Positions 45,985-54,223 of a stretch of DNA of 64,000 bases are shown one piece after another. The translations under genes and the position numbers were made by a program. The notes under the pieces were generated by a model. That model was not told the DNA's origin. It saw nothing but the letters and a program-made list of their open reading frames with translations, and ran no database searches. The DNA lies in contig JAIYAP010000012.1 in NCBI GenBank assembly GCA_027488935.1, positions 35,265-99,264 of the forward strand. Reading direction: 5' to 3'. Position 1 is the first letter of the stretch. Every line of letters starts with the position of its first letter. The DNA is from Saprospiraceae bacterium (GTDB lineage Bacteria; Bacteroidota; Bacteroidia; Chitinophagales; Saprospiraceae).

Positions 45985-48273
45985 ATGAAAACGGGGAAAA
46001 TATTTTTACTATCCTGCCTTTTTTGTTGCTCAGCCCCCTTCGTATGCGCGCAAAGTAACGAAGGCAACCATTTTTGGTTCGGATTTATGCAACACCATGA
46101 CGTTGGCGAAAATTCGATGGTGGTGATGATTACCTCTAAGTACAATACCAGTGGGGTAGTACGGATTCCATTGCACGCTTGGGAGGTCAGTTTTAACGTA
46201 AACGCCAACTCGGTGACCATCCTGCCGCTTCCTTCTTATGTGGAAAATTTGAATTCCGAAGCCATTGATGATAATGGGGTGGAGGTGCTTTCAAATGCGC
46301 CTGTTTCGGTGTACATCCACCAGTATTATAAAAGTCGATCAGAAGCAACCTTGGTTTTGCCCATTTCCTCCTTGGGACAGGAATATTACATGATGAGTTA
46401 CACCGGAAACCAGCAAGGTGCGGTGTACCCATCCGAATTTTTATTGTTGGGTATGGAGGATTCTACCAATATATCCATTACCCTGAGCGATCAGACGGAA
46501 AGTGGTAAACCTGCGGGCACCACCTATCAGATACAATTGCAAACCGGTGAAAGTTACCTTGTGCAGGCCAAACAAGGCGCCGGTGACCTTACTGGAACCT
46601 ATGTAAAAGGCGATAAAAAATTTAATGCACTATCGGGTTCTGTGTGGACCGGCGTGCCCGCTACTTGTAGTTTCAGGGATAATCTATTGGAGCAAATGTA
46701 CCCGGTCCCTACTTGGGGCAAACAATTTGTAAGCGCCCCTTTTGCTCACATGCCCTATGATATTTTCAGGGTATTGGCCGCCGAGGATAGTACCAACGTA
46801 ACGGTACAAGGTTCGGGAGCCCCGGTGCAATACAGCCTAAACAAAGGAGCATATGTGGAGTATCAGCGATCGGAACCCACCAAAATTACAGCAAATCACC
46901 CAATTACCGTAGCGCAATACCTGATTGGCAGCGCTTGTAGCGGGTACCCCGTTGGGGATCCTTCCATGATATTACTCAACAGTATTTCACAAATTCGAGA
47001 TACTGTTACATTGTACAACTCGTCGTTTGAGGCGATTGTAGAAAACTATATCAACCTGATTGCCAAAACCGATGACGTAAGTGCGATTTATTTTGATGGA
47101 CAATTATTGAGTAATTTGAATGCGATCGTGCAACCTGTTGGTGCGGATTCCAACTTTTCAGTTGTTACAATAGCAGTACAAGTCGGGCCGCATACCATTA
47201 TTTCACAAGGTTGTGGGGTAATCGCTTCCGCTTATGGGTATGGCTATCTGGAATCATATGCGTACGGCGGTGGTGCAAGTTTTAGCCGCATAGATGACAA
47301 TAACCTGATCCCCGAGGGCGGTTGTTTGACCGATTCGCTATTTTTTCAGACAGATTTAAAAATGCCGCGTTTTAGTTTTAAATGGGATTTGGGCGATGGC
47401 ACCAGCACTGGAGCAGCAAGTTTTTACCATAAATACGCGGCAATCGGTACCTACAAGGTGCAATTATTCCTTACCGATCATTGTTTGAATACCACCGATA
47501 CATTCTCCCGGGATGTTCAAATCACCTTGCGTCAGGCCGCTGAAGTACCAGCAGATCCGGAAGTGTGTGTTGGCGCAAGCATTTCCTTGAACGCCGACGA
47601 TATTACCGGTGCTATTTACCGCTGGGACGGTCCCAATCAGTTTGTCTCATTTGAACAAAATCCGGATTTACCTGCGGCCACCGTGGCAATGGCTGGGCAA
47701 TACACCGTGGTTGGAACGGTAAAAGGCTGTGAAAGTTATCCGGCTTATGCGCAAGTGGTGGTGCATCCCTTGCCGGAACCCGCCCTTGGACAGGATACTT
47801 TTGTTTGCCCCGATGAAAATTTGCCCTTAACTGTTTTAAATCCAGGCACATTTGAACAGTATCAATGGCAGGATCAATCGCGGAGTGCTACCTACACCGT
47901 AGTTGAGCCCGGTTTTTATGCGGTGCTGGTAAAAGATGAATATGATTGTTGGGGGAGCGATACCATCCAGGTTTCGACCGTTTGCCCGACGAAATACTAT
48001 ATTCCGAATGTATTTAGCCCTAATGATGATGGGATTAATGATTATTTTGACGTATTGGGTTCCGATATTCGAAGTTTGAACCTGCGTGTTTTTGATCGTT
48101 GGGGTAATTTGCTTTTTGAAGGAACCCAGGCAACGGCGCGTTGGGATGGTAGTTATCGCGGTAAGCCGCTGACGCCCGACGTGTACACCTGGGTTGCACA
48201 GATTGGTGCCTACAACAGCGATGGCAGTACCTATGAAGTGGAGGTACACGGCACGATAACGTTGGTTAAGTAA
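45985..48273 (+). CDS. large secreted IgGFc-binding-like protein with gliding-motility type T9SS tail
   Basis: 762 residues. Signal peptide ending VCAQ, then a domain like the N-terminus of IgGFc-binding proteins (GNHFWFGFMQHHDVGENSMV, PVSVYIHQYYKSRSEATLVLP), a PKD domain around 465-510 (FKWDLGDGTSTGAASFYHKYAAIGTY), a further Ig-like stretch, and a C-terminal sorting domain of the CHU_C/type B class (NVFSPNDDGINDYFD, then LRVFDRWGNLLFEG). Type B tails carry cargo of T9SS in gliding Bacteroidota, including adhesins. Surface adhesion is the most likely role, but it is not shown. Confidence 0.85.
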   Translation: MKTGKIFLLSCLFCCSAPFVCAQSNEGNHFWFGFMQHHDVGENSMVVMITSKYNTSGVVRIPLHAWEVSFNVNANSVTILPLPSYVENLNSEAIDDNGVEVLSNAPVSVYIHQYYKSRSEATLVLPISSLGQEYYMMSYTGNQQGAVYPSEFLLLGMEDSTNISITLSDQTESGKPAGTTYQIQLQTGESYLVQAKQGAGDLTGTYVKGDKKFNALSGSVWTGVPATCSFRDNLLEQMYPVPTWGKQFVSAPFAHMPYDIFRVLAAEDSTNVTVQGSGAPVQYSLNKGAYVEYQRSEPTKITANHPITVAQYLIGSACSGYPVGDPSMILLNSISQIRDTVTLYNSSFEAIVENYINLIAKTDDVSAIYFDGQLLSNLNAIVQPVGADSNFSVVTIAVQVGPHTIISQGCGVIASAYGYGYLESYAYGGGASFSRIDDNNLIPEGGCLTDSLFFQTDLKMPRFSFKWDLGDGTSTGAASFYHKYAAIGTYKVQLFLTDHCLNTTDTFSRDVQITLRQAAEVPADPEVCVGASISLNADDITGAIYRWDGPNQFVSFEQNPDLPAATVAMAGQYTVVGTVKGCESYPAYAQVVVHPLPEPALGQDTFVCPDENLPLTVLNPGTFEQYQWQDQSRSATYTVVEPGFYAVLVKDEYDCWGSDTIQVSTVCPTKYYIPNVFSPNDDGINDYFDVLGSDIRSLNLRVFDRWGNLLFEGTQATARWDGSYRGKPLTPDVYTWVAQIGAYNSDGSTYEVEVHGTITLVK

Positions 48274-48284
48274 CAACACTGACT

Positions 48285-49514
48285 TTACTCCCGACGAATG
48301 GCTTCTACGGGGTCCAGTTTAGCCGCTTTCATGGCCGGGTAGGTGCCAAAGATGATTCCAATCAAAATGGCAATCAGGGCAATGATCCCAAAGGTATTCC
48401 AGGTGTACACTGCTGTAAAGGGAAGTTTGACAAAGATACGTATAATTGGAATAATGATCATGGTGGCTAAAATACCCCCAATCAGGCCCAAACCGCTCCC
48501 AAAAGCAGAAATTGCGAGCGATTCAGAGAGAAACAGATTCCGAATATCTGATTTTTTAGCCCCCAACGCTTTGCGTAATCCCACCTCAACGGTGCGTTCG
48601 GTAACCGAAATGAGCAGCACATTCATCACACCTACCCCGCCTACCAACACCGAAATGCCCACAATAAAGCCCATAATAATGCGGAACAATAAAAAACCAT
48701 CGGCTGCCTGATCTACCCGCACGTCATTCGATAAAACCCTGAAATCTTGATGGGCTGCTCCATAGCGTTTTTGAAGCCATGCTTCCGTTTGTGCTTTTAA
48801 TACGGGCACATTTTCTACTTGATTGGCCTCTAAAATGCAGGCAGGTGGTGCAGCCCGCAGTTCAGGGGCATGCAGGATGGAGATGGGGATAAATGCCATG
48901 GGCGGCTGGTCGGCTTTAGGCCTTAAACTTGCCACAATTTTAACAGTATGGTTGCCGAATCGGAAAAATTTGCCCACCACGGCTCCCGTAGAATCGATTA
49001 ATTTGGCCAGGGTATGGTTTACAACCGCCACTGATTGGTGCTGTTCGATCGCCAAATTTGAAAAAGCGGCACCTGAAACGACGATGGAGTCGGGGCAATC
49101 CAAGGAGGAAACCGCTTGTAAAACAGCAGCGACCGGTTCAGGTTGATGTTCAAAATACAATTGCCGGTTAAAATCCATGGTCAGGTTAGACTTGCCAGCG
49201 TCGCCCGAATGTGCGTTGGTTTCGCGCAAGAGTTGTTGGAAATCAGTGTAGTCGATTACCTGAAAGCTGTCTTTTTTTATGGATAGGTTGTTGACCGATT
49301 TATGCGTTAGGGTTTCGACCATCACCGCCCGTAAACTGGTTGTTTCGGAAATTTGGTCGCGGACATATTTTTCCAAACCATCAATCAGCGAAAGAATGGA
49401 TACCAGGGCCGCTACGCCAATTACGATACCTAGTACGGATAAAAATGTATGGAAAAGGTTGGTTCGGATGTTTTCGAGTGCGTACAGAAACGAGGACAGG
49501 AAGCGCTTGATCAT
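48285..49514 (-). CDS. MacB-like ABC transporter permease
   Basis: 409 residues of FtsX/MacB architecture: N-terminal membrane helix (TFLSVLGIVIGVAALVSILSL), a ~200-residue periplasmic MacB_PCD domain, and three C-terminal helices (FRIIMGFIVGISVLVGGVGVMNVLLISV, then the region after RKALGAKKSDIRNLFL). The VGLRKALGAKK loop couples to the ATPase. The ATPase and membrane-fusion partner genes are not adjacent, so the substrate (drug, lipoprotein or peptide) cannot be told. It is convergent with the preceding large secreted protein gene, 11 bases apart, with no terminator between them. Confidence 0.85.
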   Translation of the reverse strand: MIKRFLSSFLYALENIRTNLFHTFLSVLGIVIGVAALVSILSLIDGLEKYVRDQISETTSLRAVMVETLTHKSVNNLSIKKDSFQVIDYTDFQQLLRETNAHSGDAGKSNLTMDFNRQLYFEHQPEPVAAVLQAVSSLDCPDSIVVSGAAFSNLAIEQHQSVAVVNHTLAKLIDSTGAVVGKFFRFGNHTVKIVASLRPKADQPPMAFIPISILHAPELRAAPPACILEANQVENVPVLKAQTEAWLQKRYGAAHQDFRVLSNDVRVDQAADGFLLFRIIMGFIVGISVLVGGVGVMNVLLISVTERTVEVGLRKALGAKKSDIRNLFLSESLAISAFGSGLGLIGGILATMIIIPIIRIFVKLPFTAVYTWNTFGIIALIAILIGIIFGTYPAMKAAKLDPVEAIRRE

Positions 49515-49621
49515 AGGGTAGTGCGATGTTTAGTATGGCAAATAAGCGGATACACCCTGCTTTTTCAACTTTTTTTCGACTATAACCTATTGTCATCCGA
49601 TGAGCGCACTTGAAAAGTACT

Positions 49622-49655
49622 AAAGCGGGTGCAACAATCCGAATCGTTGCACCCG
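49622..49655 (-). terminator. Rho-independent terminator after the quinone reductase gene
   Basis: Perfect 10-bp stem CGGGTGCAAC (49626-49635) with GTTGCACCCG (49646-49655) and a ten-base loop; minus-strand reading continues CTTTAGTACTTTT. The T-tract is interrupted. Confidence 0.62.
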
Positions 49656-49673
49656 ATCTCTAAAAATGGTGGA

Positions 49674-50252
49674 TTAAATTGCTTGCTGGCCCAAATCAGC
49701 CACTTTTTTGAGCCATTGCTCCCTTTTTTCAGGGGTAGAAAACCGCAACCGATCGAACGTAGTAACCTTTACAGGCTTTATTCCACAATATTGTAAGGTG
49801 GCCACTTTGACTGATTTGATATTGGCATTGCCGTACATCAGCCAATTGTAGATCGCAGGGGAGTCCATCGTAAGCAGGATGCGCGCACTTTTGCCGCTAA
49901 GATACTTGTCCCACCAAGGTGAATTCGGCCGATATTTGAAGGCAAAACCGGGTAAGAATGTACGGTCAAAGAACCCTTTTAGCAAAGCAGGTATACTTCC
50001 CCACCAACTTGGATAAACGACAACAAGGTGTTCGGCCCAGAGAATATCTTGTTGTGCCTGCACCAAATCGGGCTCAAGTTCCTGGGTTTGTGCATAACCC
50101 GTGCGCAAAACGGGGTCAAATTGCAAGGTACCTAACTTTAGCAGGTGCACTTCATGTCCACCAGCACGGGCGCCCTCGGCATAACTCTCGGCAAGGGCAT
50201 GGTTGAAGGAGGTGTTGCTTGGGTGGCCCAAAATGATCAAAATCTTTTTCAT
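49674..50252 (-). CDS. NAD(P)H-dependent quinone oxidoreductase, flavodoxin-like
   Basis: 192 residues of the NQO1/MdaB/KefF flavodoxin fold: ILIILGHPSNTSFNHALAESYAEG (FMN phosphate loop), WAEHLVVVYPSWWGSIPALLKGFFDRTFLPGFAF (dimer and flavin site). Two-electron reduction of quinones or related electrophiles is the family reaction. It is the last gene of a TetR-SDR-NQO series on the minus strand, which suggests induction by a small reactive compound. Confidence 0.87.
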   Translation of the reverse strand: MKKILIILGHPSNTSFNHALAESYAEGARAGGHEVHLLKLGTLQFDPVLRTGYAQTQELEPDLVQAQQDILWAEHLVVVYPSWWGSIPALLKGFFDRTFLPGFAFKYRPNSPWWDKYLSGKSARILLTMDSPAIYNWLMYGNANIKSVKVATLQYCGIKPVKVTTFDRLRFSTPEKREQWLKKVADLGQQAI

Positions 50253-50376
50253 GGTTGTTGTTTTCTGTTTGTTATGAGGCGAAAGTATAAGGGTCTTTCT
50301 TCAAACAGAACGTGATTTCAATCAGTGGGAAGCATGATCTGGTGAATGGTCGTAAATCCCTGTTGAGTTGTCGCAC

Positions 50377-51234
50377 CTATTTTTTTACAAATTGGCCTTT
50401 CAAAAGCCCGGTCCAGCCCAACCAAACCAGTGTATAAATCAGTTTTGCGTCAACCCCAACCAATATTCTAAGCCGAGGGCGTTTTGCCTGGATGGCCTTT
50501 TGAATGGCTTTCGCTACTTTTTCGGGGGGGGAGGCAAATCGCGCAGCCGTATTGGCAACTGTTGTCATTGCTTCCATATTACGGCGATAGTATGAGCCAT
50601 TCGGGCCAGCAAGGGCCGCCGTGGCAATATTAATGTCATTGTTGGTTTTGGTAAAAAACGGCGTTTTAATACCACCTGGCATAATGCAGGCGACCTTAAT
50701 GTTTAGCGCCTCCAATTCAAATTTCCAGGATTGACTTAAGCCTAAAACAGCGAATTTAGAGGTATGATAAGCAAATTCCCAAGGAATACCAATAGCACTT
50801 CCGATAGAGCCGACATTGATAATTTTAGCGCCTGCGGGGTTGTTTTGCCCATTGCGTTGGAGCAAAGGCAGCATGCGCTGGGTCAAATTGATCAATCCGA
50901 AAACATTCACCTCCATCAGTTGGCGTACTTTCTTTTCTTCGGAAACTTCAAAAGGAGCGACATAATTGATTCCTGCATTGTTAATTAAGGCGGCAAGTCC
51001 GGCGGATCCTGTTTCTGCATCAATGCGCTCAAACGCGGCGTTGATATCCTCTGCTTTGGTCACATCCAATTGAATAGGCCGTATATGGTCGGGTGCAGCC
51101 GCAAGCAAAGCCGCAGCATCTTTTTCGTTGCGCACGCCTGCGTACACGATCATTCCCTGGCGCGCTAAATACAAGGCAGTAGCGTTACCAATGCCGGTAG
51201 AGGCGCCGCTGAGTAATACAAATTGAGTTTGCAT
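50377..51234 (-). CDS. short-chain dehydrogenase/reductase
   Basis: 285 residues of classical SDR type: cofactor motif GASTGIG (10-16), NNAG (85-88), and catalytic Ser143 in NVGSIGS with Tyr156 and Lys160 in YHTSK. The C-terminal ~100 residues are longer and hydrophobic at the end, as in retinol-dehydrogenase-like or fatty-acyl reductase-like members. The substrate is unknown. Part of the TetR-SDR-quinone reductase unit; 51 bases downstream of tetR. Confidence 0.87.
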   Translation of the reverse strand: MQTQFVLLSGASTGIGNATALYLARQGMIVYAGVRNEKDAAALLAAAPDHIRPIQLDVTKAEDINAAFERIDAETGSAGLAALINNAGINYVAPFEVSEEKKVRQLMEVNVFGLINLTQRMLPLLQRNGQNNPAGAKIINVGSIGSAIGIPWEFAYHTSKFAVLGLSQSWKFELEALNIKVACIMPGGIKTPFFTKTNNDINIATAALAGPNGSYYRRNMEAMTTVANTAARFASPPEKVAKAIQKAIQAKRPRLRILVGVDAKLIYTLVWLGWTGLLKGQFVKK

Positions 51235-51285
51235 GTTATTTTTATTTAAAAGTGAGCACTTACTTGCAATTCATGTTAAAAAAAA

Positions 51286-51822
51286 TCATCCATATTTGGA
51301 CTTTAGCAACGCGACGATCGTATGTACGCCGCCCATAGCAGGTTGGGCGATGAGTTGATTGATCAATCCGTCGAGGGTGAAATACAGGATATTGGCCTCT
51401 AATTCAGGATTTTCCCATTCTAATGCCTGTAAAGCAACGATGAGCCGCTGCATGAGTGGCAACATATAGGCTTGCGGTCCGGCATCATTTTTTCGATACC
51501 TGCGCTGCCATTTGAGGGAAATCTGTAAAGTCCAGAATGCACGCTCTTGCTGGAAGAGCAAAATGGGCAGATCAATTATTTTATGGATCGCCATTACATG
51601 ATTTGCTTCCTGTGAAATATCAAGGATAAATGGTTGTAGATGCTCCTGCCCCAATTCGAGCAGGGCATCCATCAAGCCGTCTTTATTTGTGAAATGCCGA
51701 AAAATCAAACCTTCCGATACATGCGCCTCGCGTGCAATCTGACTCGTAGGCGTAGCGTCATAACCTTGCTCAGAAAACAAGCGCAAGGCAGTTTGGAGGA
51801 TTTGTTCTTTCTTCTCAGTCAT
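51286..51822 (-). CDS. TetR family transcriptional repressor
   Basis: 178 residues: N-terminal HTH (ALRLFSEQGYDATPTSQIAREAHVSEGLIFRHFTNKDGLM) is typical TetR, and the C-terminal ligand-binding/dimerisation domain is divergent. It leads a tetR-SDR-quinone reductase transcript. A near-perfect operator palindrome (51827-51846) sits five bases upstream of its start and overlaps the -7 element, so autorepression is very likely. The inducer is unknown; the neighbours suggest a reactive carbonyl or quinone. Confidence 0.9.
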   Translation of the reverse strand: MTEKKEQILQTALRLFSEQGYDATPTSQIAREAHVSEGLIFRHFTNKDGLMDALLELGQEHLQPFILDISQEANHVMAIHKIIDLPILLFQQERAFWTLQISLKWQRRYRKNDAGPQAYMLPLMQRLIVALQALEWENPELEANILYFTLDGLINQLIAQPAMGGVHTIVALLKSKYG

Positions 51823-51826
51823 AAAA

Positions 51827-51846
51827 TTGTGAGTAATCGCTCACAA
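51827..51846. promoter_or_regulatory. TetR operator palindrome
   Basis: TTGTGAG (51827-51833), a six-base centre and CTCACAA (51840-51846) form a perfect 7+7 bp inverted repeat. The last three bases are shared with the -7 element TACCTTTG of the minus-strand tetR promoter. Confidence 0.7.
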
Positions 51847-51875
51847 AGGTATGGGGTATATTTATTCCCTCCAAA
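51844..51875 (-). promoter_or_regulatory. promoter of tetR-SDR-quinone reductase
   Basis: Minus-strand TTTG (51872-51875), a 20-base spacer and TACCTTTG (51844-51851) fit the Bacteroidota consensus. The operator begins inside the -7 element. Confidence 0.65.
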
Positions 51876-51914
51876 TTATTTTAAAAAATTTAAAAATCCT
51901 GCTGTTTAAACAGT

Positions 51915-52331
51915 TTACCCAATAATCCGATCATCCTTTGCCACGTACCGCGCAAAACCCAACAATGCTCCGGTCACCATGATGTTGCGAAACACATTCA
52001 CCATTTCCAGTTCCATTTCGCGGGCAAGGTTTTCGGCCATTATTTCAGCGCCAATTTCGTGGCCCATGGCGCGTGGAATATGCACCAGCACGGCCATCAG
52101 GATCACATAAATGGACATACAGGTGTAGGCCAATTTATCGTACTTGCCCAGCACTGCGCTGATAATAAACAGCGCGATACACACCGCCGTGAAATAATTC
52201 CAAAAAAGCGGGAATGGAAGAAAATCAGGCACAAATGCAGCGCCAACGGCCGGTTTCCCAAGGTGCAGGCCTACATACAGCAAAAAGGAAAGGGGAAAAA
52301 TGTACCGTCCGGTGTTTAAAATTTTGTCCAT
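51915..52331 (-). CDS. small multi-span membrane protein (DoxX-like)
   Basis: 138 residues from the ATG at 52329-52331 (MDKILNTGRYIFPLSFLLYVG); four hydrophobic helices with a HIPRAMGHEIG loop between helices 3 and 4, in the manner of DoxX/SURF4-like proteins. An upstream in-frame ATG would add a poorly hydrophobic extension. The function is unknown. It is divergent from the GlxA-type regulator at 52449 with a 117-base gap, so it may be its target. Confidence 0.68.
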   Translation of the reverse strand: MDKILNTGRYIFPLSFLLYVGLHLGKPAVGAAFVPDFLPFPLFWNYFTAVCIALFIISAVLGKYDKLAYTCMSIYVILMAVLVHIPRAMGHEIGAEIMAENLAREMELEMVNVFRNIMVTGALLGFARYVAKDDRIIG

Positions 52332-52400
52332 GTTGAAAGATTTGTATGGTAAAGTGATTGAATGCTGCAAAGGTGCGGCATTCAATTTAAGCCCACGTGT

Positions 52401-52412
52401 GGCAAAATTGCC
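52401..52412. promoter_or_regulatory. palindrome in the divergent glxA/DoxX-like gap
   Basis: GGCAAAATTGCC is a 5+5 bp inverted repeat (GGCAA/TTGCC) in the divergent region, upstream of the glxA -7 element. Possible regulator site; single occurrence. Confidence 0.3.
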
Positions 52413-52424
52413 AATCAACCGGGG

Positions 52425-52432
52425 TATATTTG
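52425..52432 (+). promoter_or_regulatory. candidate -7 element of the GlxA-type regulator
   Basis: TATATTTG matches TAnnTTTG, 17 bases before the ATG. A TTG is nearby but only 14 bases away, too close for a standard -33. Confidence 0.4.
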
Positions 52433-52448
52433 CCAACAAAAAGTACGT

Positions 52449-53432
52449 ATGAACGTCCTAATTCCAGTATTTCCCAACTGCGTATCGGCTTCCATTATCG
52501 GTATGATGGACATCCTGCATTATGCACAAAACTTTCATAATCAGTTATATCCATTGCAGCAAGACCGCAAAATATTCACCGTTCAACTGGTGAGCGCGGG
52601 GGAACAAAATCTGGTGCAAAACAATGGATTTCCCATTCAATGCCATTTGAACCTTTCAGATTCGATGCAAGCTGATATTGTGATTTTACCAGCGGTGGTG
52701 GGCGATTTGGCAGGGATGCTTCAGGAATACGCGGCACTTGTTCAATGGATTAAGAAACAACACGATGGGGGTGCTGCCATTTGCAGCAGTTGTACCGGCG
52801 CTTTTTTTGTGGCTGCCACGGGTTTGCTCGATGATCGGGAGGCGACCACATCCTGGTTTGCCTCCAATTTGTTTCGGCAATTATTCCCCAAAGTAAAACT
52901 GCACGATGAAAAACTCATTGTCGACAATGGTCATATCGTTACGGGCGGAGCAACGATGTCATTTATGAACCTTAGTATCTATTTAATCGAAAAGTATTAC
53001 GGCAAAGTGCTCGGCAACTACTGTGCAAAGATGTTTTTGGTGGATAAAGGCAAGGATAATCAACAGCAATACGCCATCTTTTTTACCCAAAAAGCGCATC
53101 AGGATGCCGATATTTTAAAAGCACAGGAATTTATAGAATCCAATGCCCGGGCCAAAATTACCGTTTCCGAAGTTTCTGAAAAAATGGCCATGAGTGAACG
53201 CTCCTTTATTCGGCGCTTCAAATCGGCCACCGGCAATACCCCCTCAGAATATATTCAAAGGGTAAAAGTTGAACATGCCAAACAACTTTTAGAGGCTGGC
53301 AAGGATAATATCAAAGAAGTTTCGTTTAGCACCGGATATGAGGATTTGAATTATTTCCGCGATGTTTTCAAACGACATACCGGGCTTACACCCCAAGAGT
53401 ATCGGCGAATGTTTTTGTTTGCCGGGGCTTAA
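52449..53432 (+). CDS. GlxA family transcriptional regulator (DJ-1/PfpI plus AraC HTH)
   Basis: 327 residues from the ATG at 52449 (MNVLIPVFPNCVSAS). Residues 1-185 form a DJ-1/PfpI-like domain with a cysteine in the nucleophile elbow region (AAICSSCTGAFFVAATGLLD, Cys candidates there), probably ligand binding rather than catalytic. The C-terminal ~100 residues are an AraC/XylS DNA-binding domain with two HTH motifs (ITVSEVSEKMAMSERSFIRRFK, then IKEVSFSTGYEDLNYFRDVFKRHTG). Divergent from a small membrane protein that it may control. Confidence 0.87.
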   Translation: MNVLIPVFPNCVSASIIGMMDILHYAQNFHNQLYPLQQDRKIFTVQLVSAGEQNLVQNNGFPIQCHLNLSDSMQADIVILPAVVGDLAGMLQEYAALVQWIKKQHDGGAAICSSCTGAFFVAATGLLDDREATTSWFASNLFRQLFPKVKLHDEKLIVDNGHIVTGGATMSFMNLSIYLIEKYYGKVLGNYCAKMFLVDKGKDNQQQYAIFFTQKAHQDADILKAQEFIESNARAKITVSEVSEKMAMSERSFIRRFKSATGNTPSEYIQRVKVEHAKQLLEAGKDNIKEVSFSTGYEDLNYFRDVFKRHTGLTPQEYRRMFLFAGA

Positions 53433-53466
53433 ATTCAACTGCCCTTTACAGGATTAATGAAGGTCA

Positions 53467-54048
53467 TTATTTGCAAAAACAATCTTCTGCCCATTTTTTT
53501 GGGTTGTTTTTGATATAATTAATGATGTTTAGGTATGCTTTTTCATCTCTAATGATATGGTCGTGGAAAGATCGTTGCCAGTTAAATTCGGGCATGCCTG
53601 CAAGGTGAATTTTGGCAGATGAAGTGGTTTTATAGGCACCTATTAATTGGGAAAGTGGTTTGATTTTTATTGGCAGGGGCAGGTCGCGTACGGACAGGTC
53701 GCGTACGGACAGGTCGAGACCTGCCCCTACGCGTTCGGACAATACGGACAGGTCGGGTACGGTCAGGTCGCGACCTGCCCCTACAACGCGCGATGCATCA
53801 ATTTCAATAACCCCATGCACATGATTGGGCATGACAACAAAAGCATGGGAAACAATATAAGAATATTGGGAAAACAACCATTGCCACTGTAGATGGGCAA
53901 TATCGCCATATTCATTGCACTCCATCTGGCCATTTACCACCTTTCCAAAGCAGCAAATTCGATCTTTTACGCAAATGGTGATGAAGTAAAGTGCATTTTG
54001 GCTGTAATCATAACCGGCCATCCGGTTGCGTTTTCGGTTTTTAAACAT
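53467..54048 (-). CDS. REP-associated tyrosine transposase (RAYT), Y1_Tnp family, with in-frame REP-like insert
   Basis: 193-residue HUH single-strand transposase. N-terminal RNRMAGYDYSQNALYFITICVKDR matches the RAYT opening; the HUH metal motif is in MPNHVHGVIEI; the catalytic Tyr candidate is in AYLNIINYIKNNPKKW near the C-terminus. Between the HUH and the second half, about residues 89-125 are encoded by REP-like palindromic repeats: the peptide carries two copies of VGAG(R/L)DL(T/S)V and repeated DLSVR. The reading frame stays open through them. Similar repeats lie upstream at 54122-54251, as expected for REPs mobilised by this enzyme class. Intact ends; no IS-type flanks. Confidence 0.85.
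   Translation of the reverse strand: MFKNRKRNRMAGYDYSQNALYFITICVKDRICCFGKVVNGQMECNEYGDIAHLQWQWLFSQYSYIVSHAFVVMPNHVHGVIEIDASRVVGAGRDLTVPDLSVLSERVGAGLDLSVRDLSVRDLPLPIKIKPLSQLIGAYKTTSSAKIHLAGMPEFNWQRSFHDHIIRDEKAYLNIINYIKNNPKKWAEDCFCK
53674..53784. repeat. REP-like repeat tract inside the transposase gene
   Basis: Palindromic modules around the core CAGGTCG/CGACCTG. GACCTGCCCCTAC appears at 53718-53730 and 53772-53784 as a direct repeat; CGGACAGGTCGCGTA and a near copy lie in tandem (53691-53705 and 53706-53720); a 14-bp perfect palindrome centres at 53770/53771. Same core as the upstream REPs at 54122-54251. Confidence 0.85.
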
Positions 54049-54121
54049 GATGCGTGGATTAAAACGTAGATTAAAAATTCGGACACAAAATTACGGGGTT
54101 GTTTGTAATTTGTCAAGTAGC

Positions 54122-54139
54122 GACAGGTCGTGACCTGTC
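54122..54139. repeat. REP-like palindrome 1 upstream of the RAYT
   Basis: GACAGGTC and GACCTGTC flank a GT centre: 8+8 bp inverted repeat sharing the REP core. Confidence 0.85.
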
Positions 54140-54147
54140 AAAAATAC

Positions 54148-54197
54148 GGCCGGGTCACGTACGGACAGGTCGCGACCTGTCCGTACGTGACCCGGCC
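54148..54197. repeat. perfect 50-bp REP palindrome
   Basis: Every base from 54148 to 54172 is complementary to 54197 back to 54173; the centre is GGTCG/CGACC. The arms contain CGTACGGACAGGTCG. It could form a 25-bp perfect hairpin or cruciform with essentially no loop. Confidence 0.92.
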
Positions 54198-54223
54198 CCA
54201 CACGTCGCAACACGGCATCGCGC

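Noticed and set aside
51250..51265. Second TetR operator before the SDR gene (AAGTGAGC/ACTTACTT)
   Set aside because: Half-sites resemble the good operator but spacing is two rather than six and two positions mismatch; more likely chance.
53647..53892. 81-codon rightward frame with GYGQV/AYGQV peptide repeats opposite the transposase
   Set aside because: The peptide repeat is only the reverse-strand reading of the REP modules inside the transposase gene; no start signal supports it.
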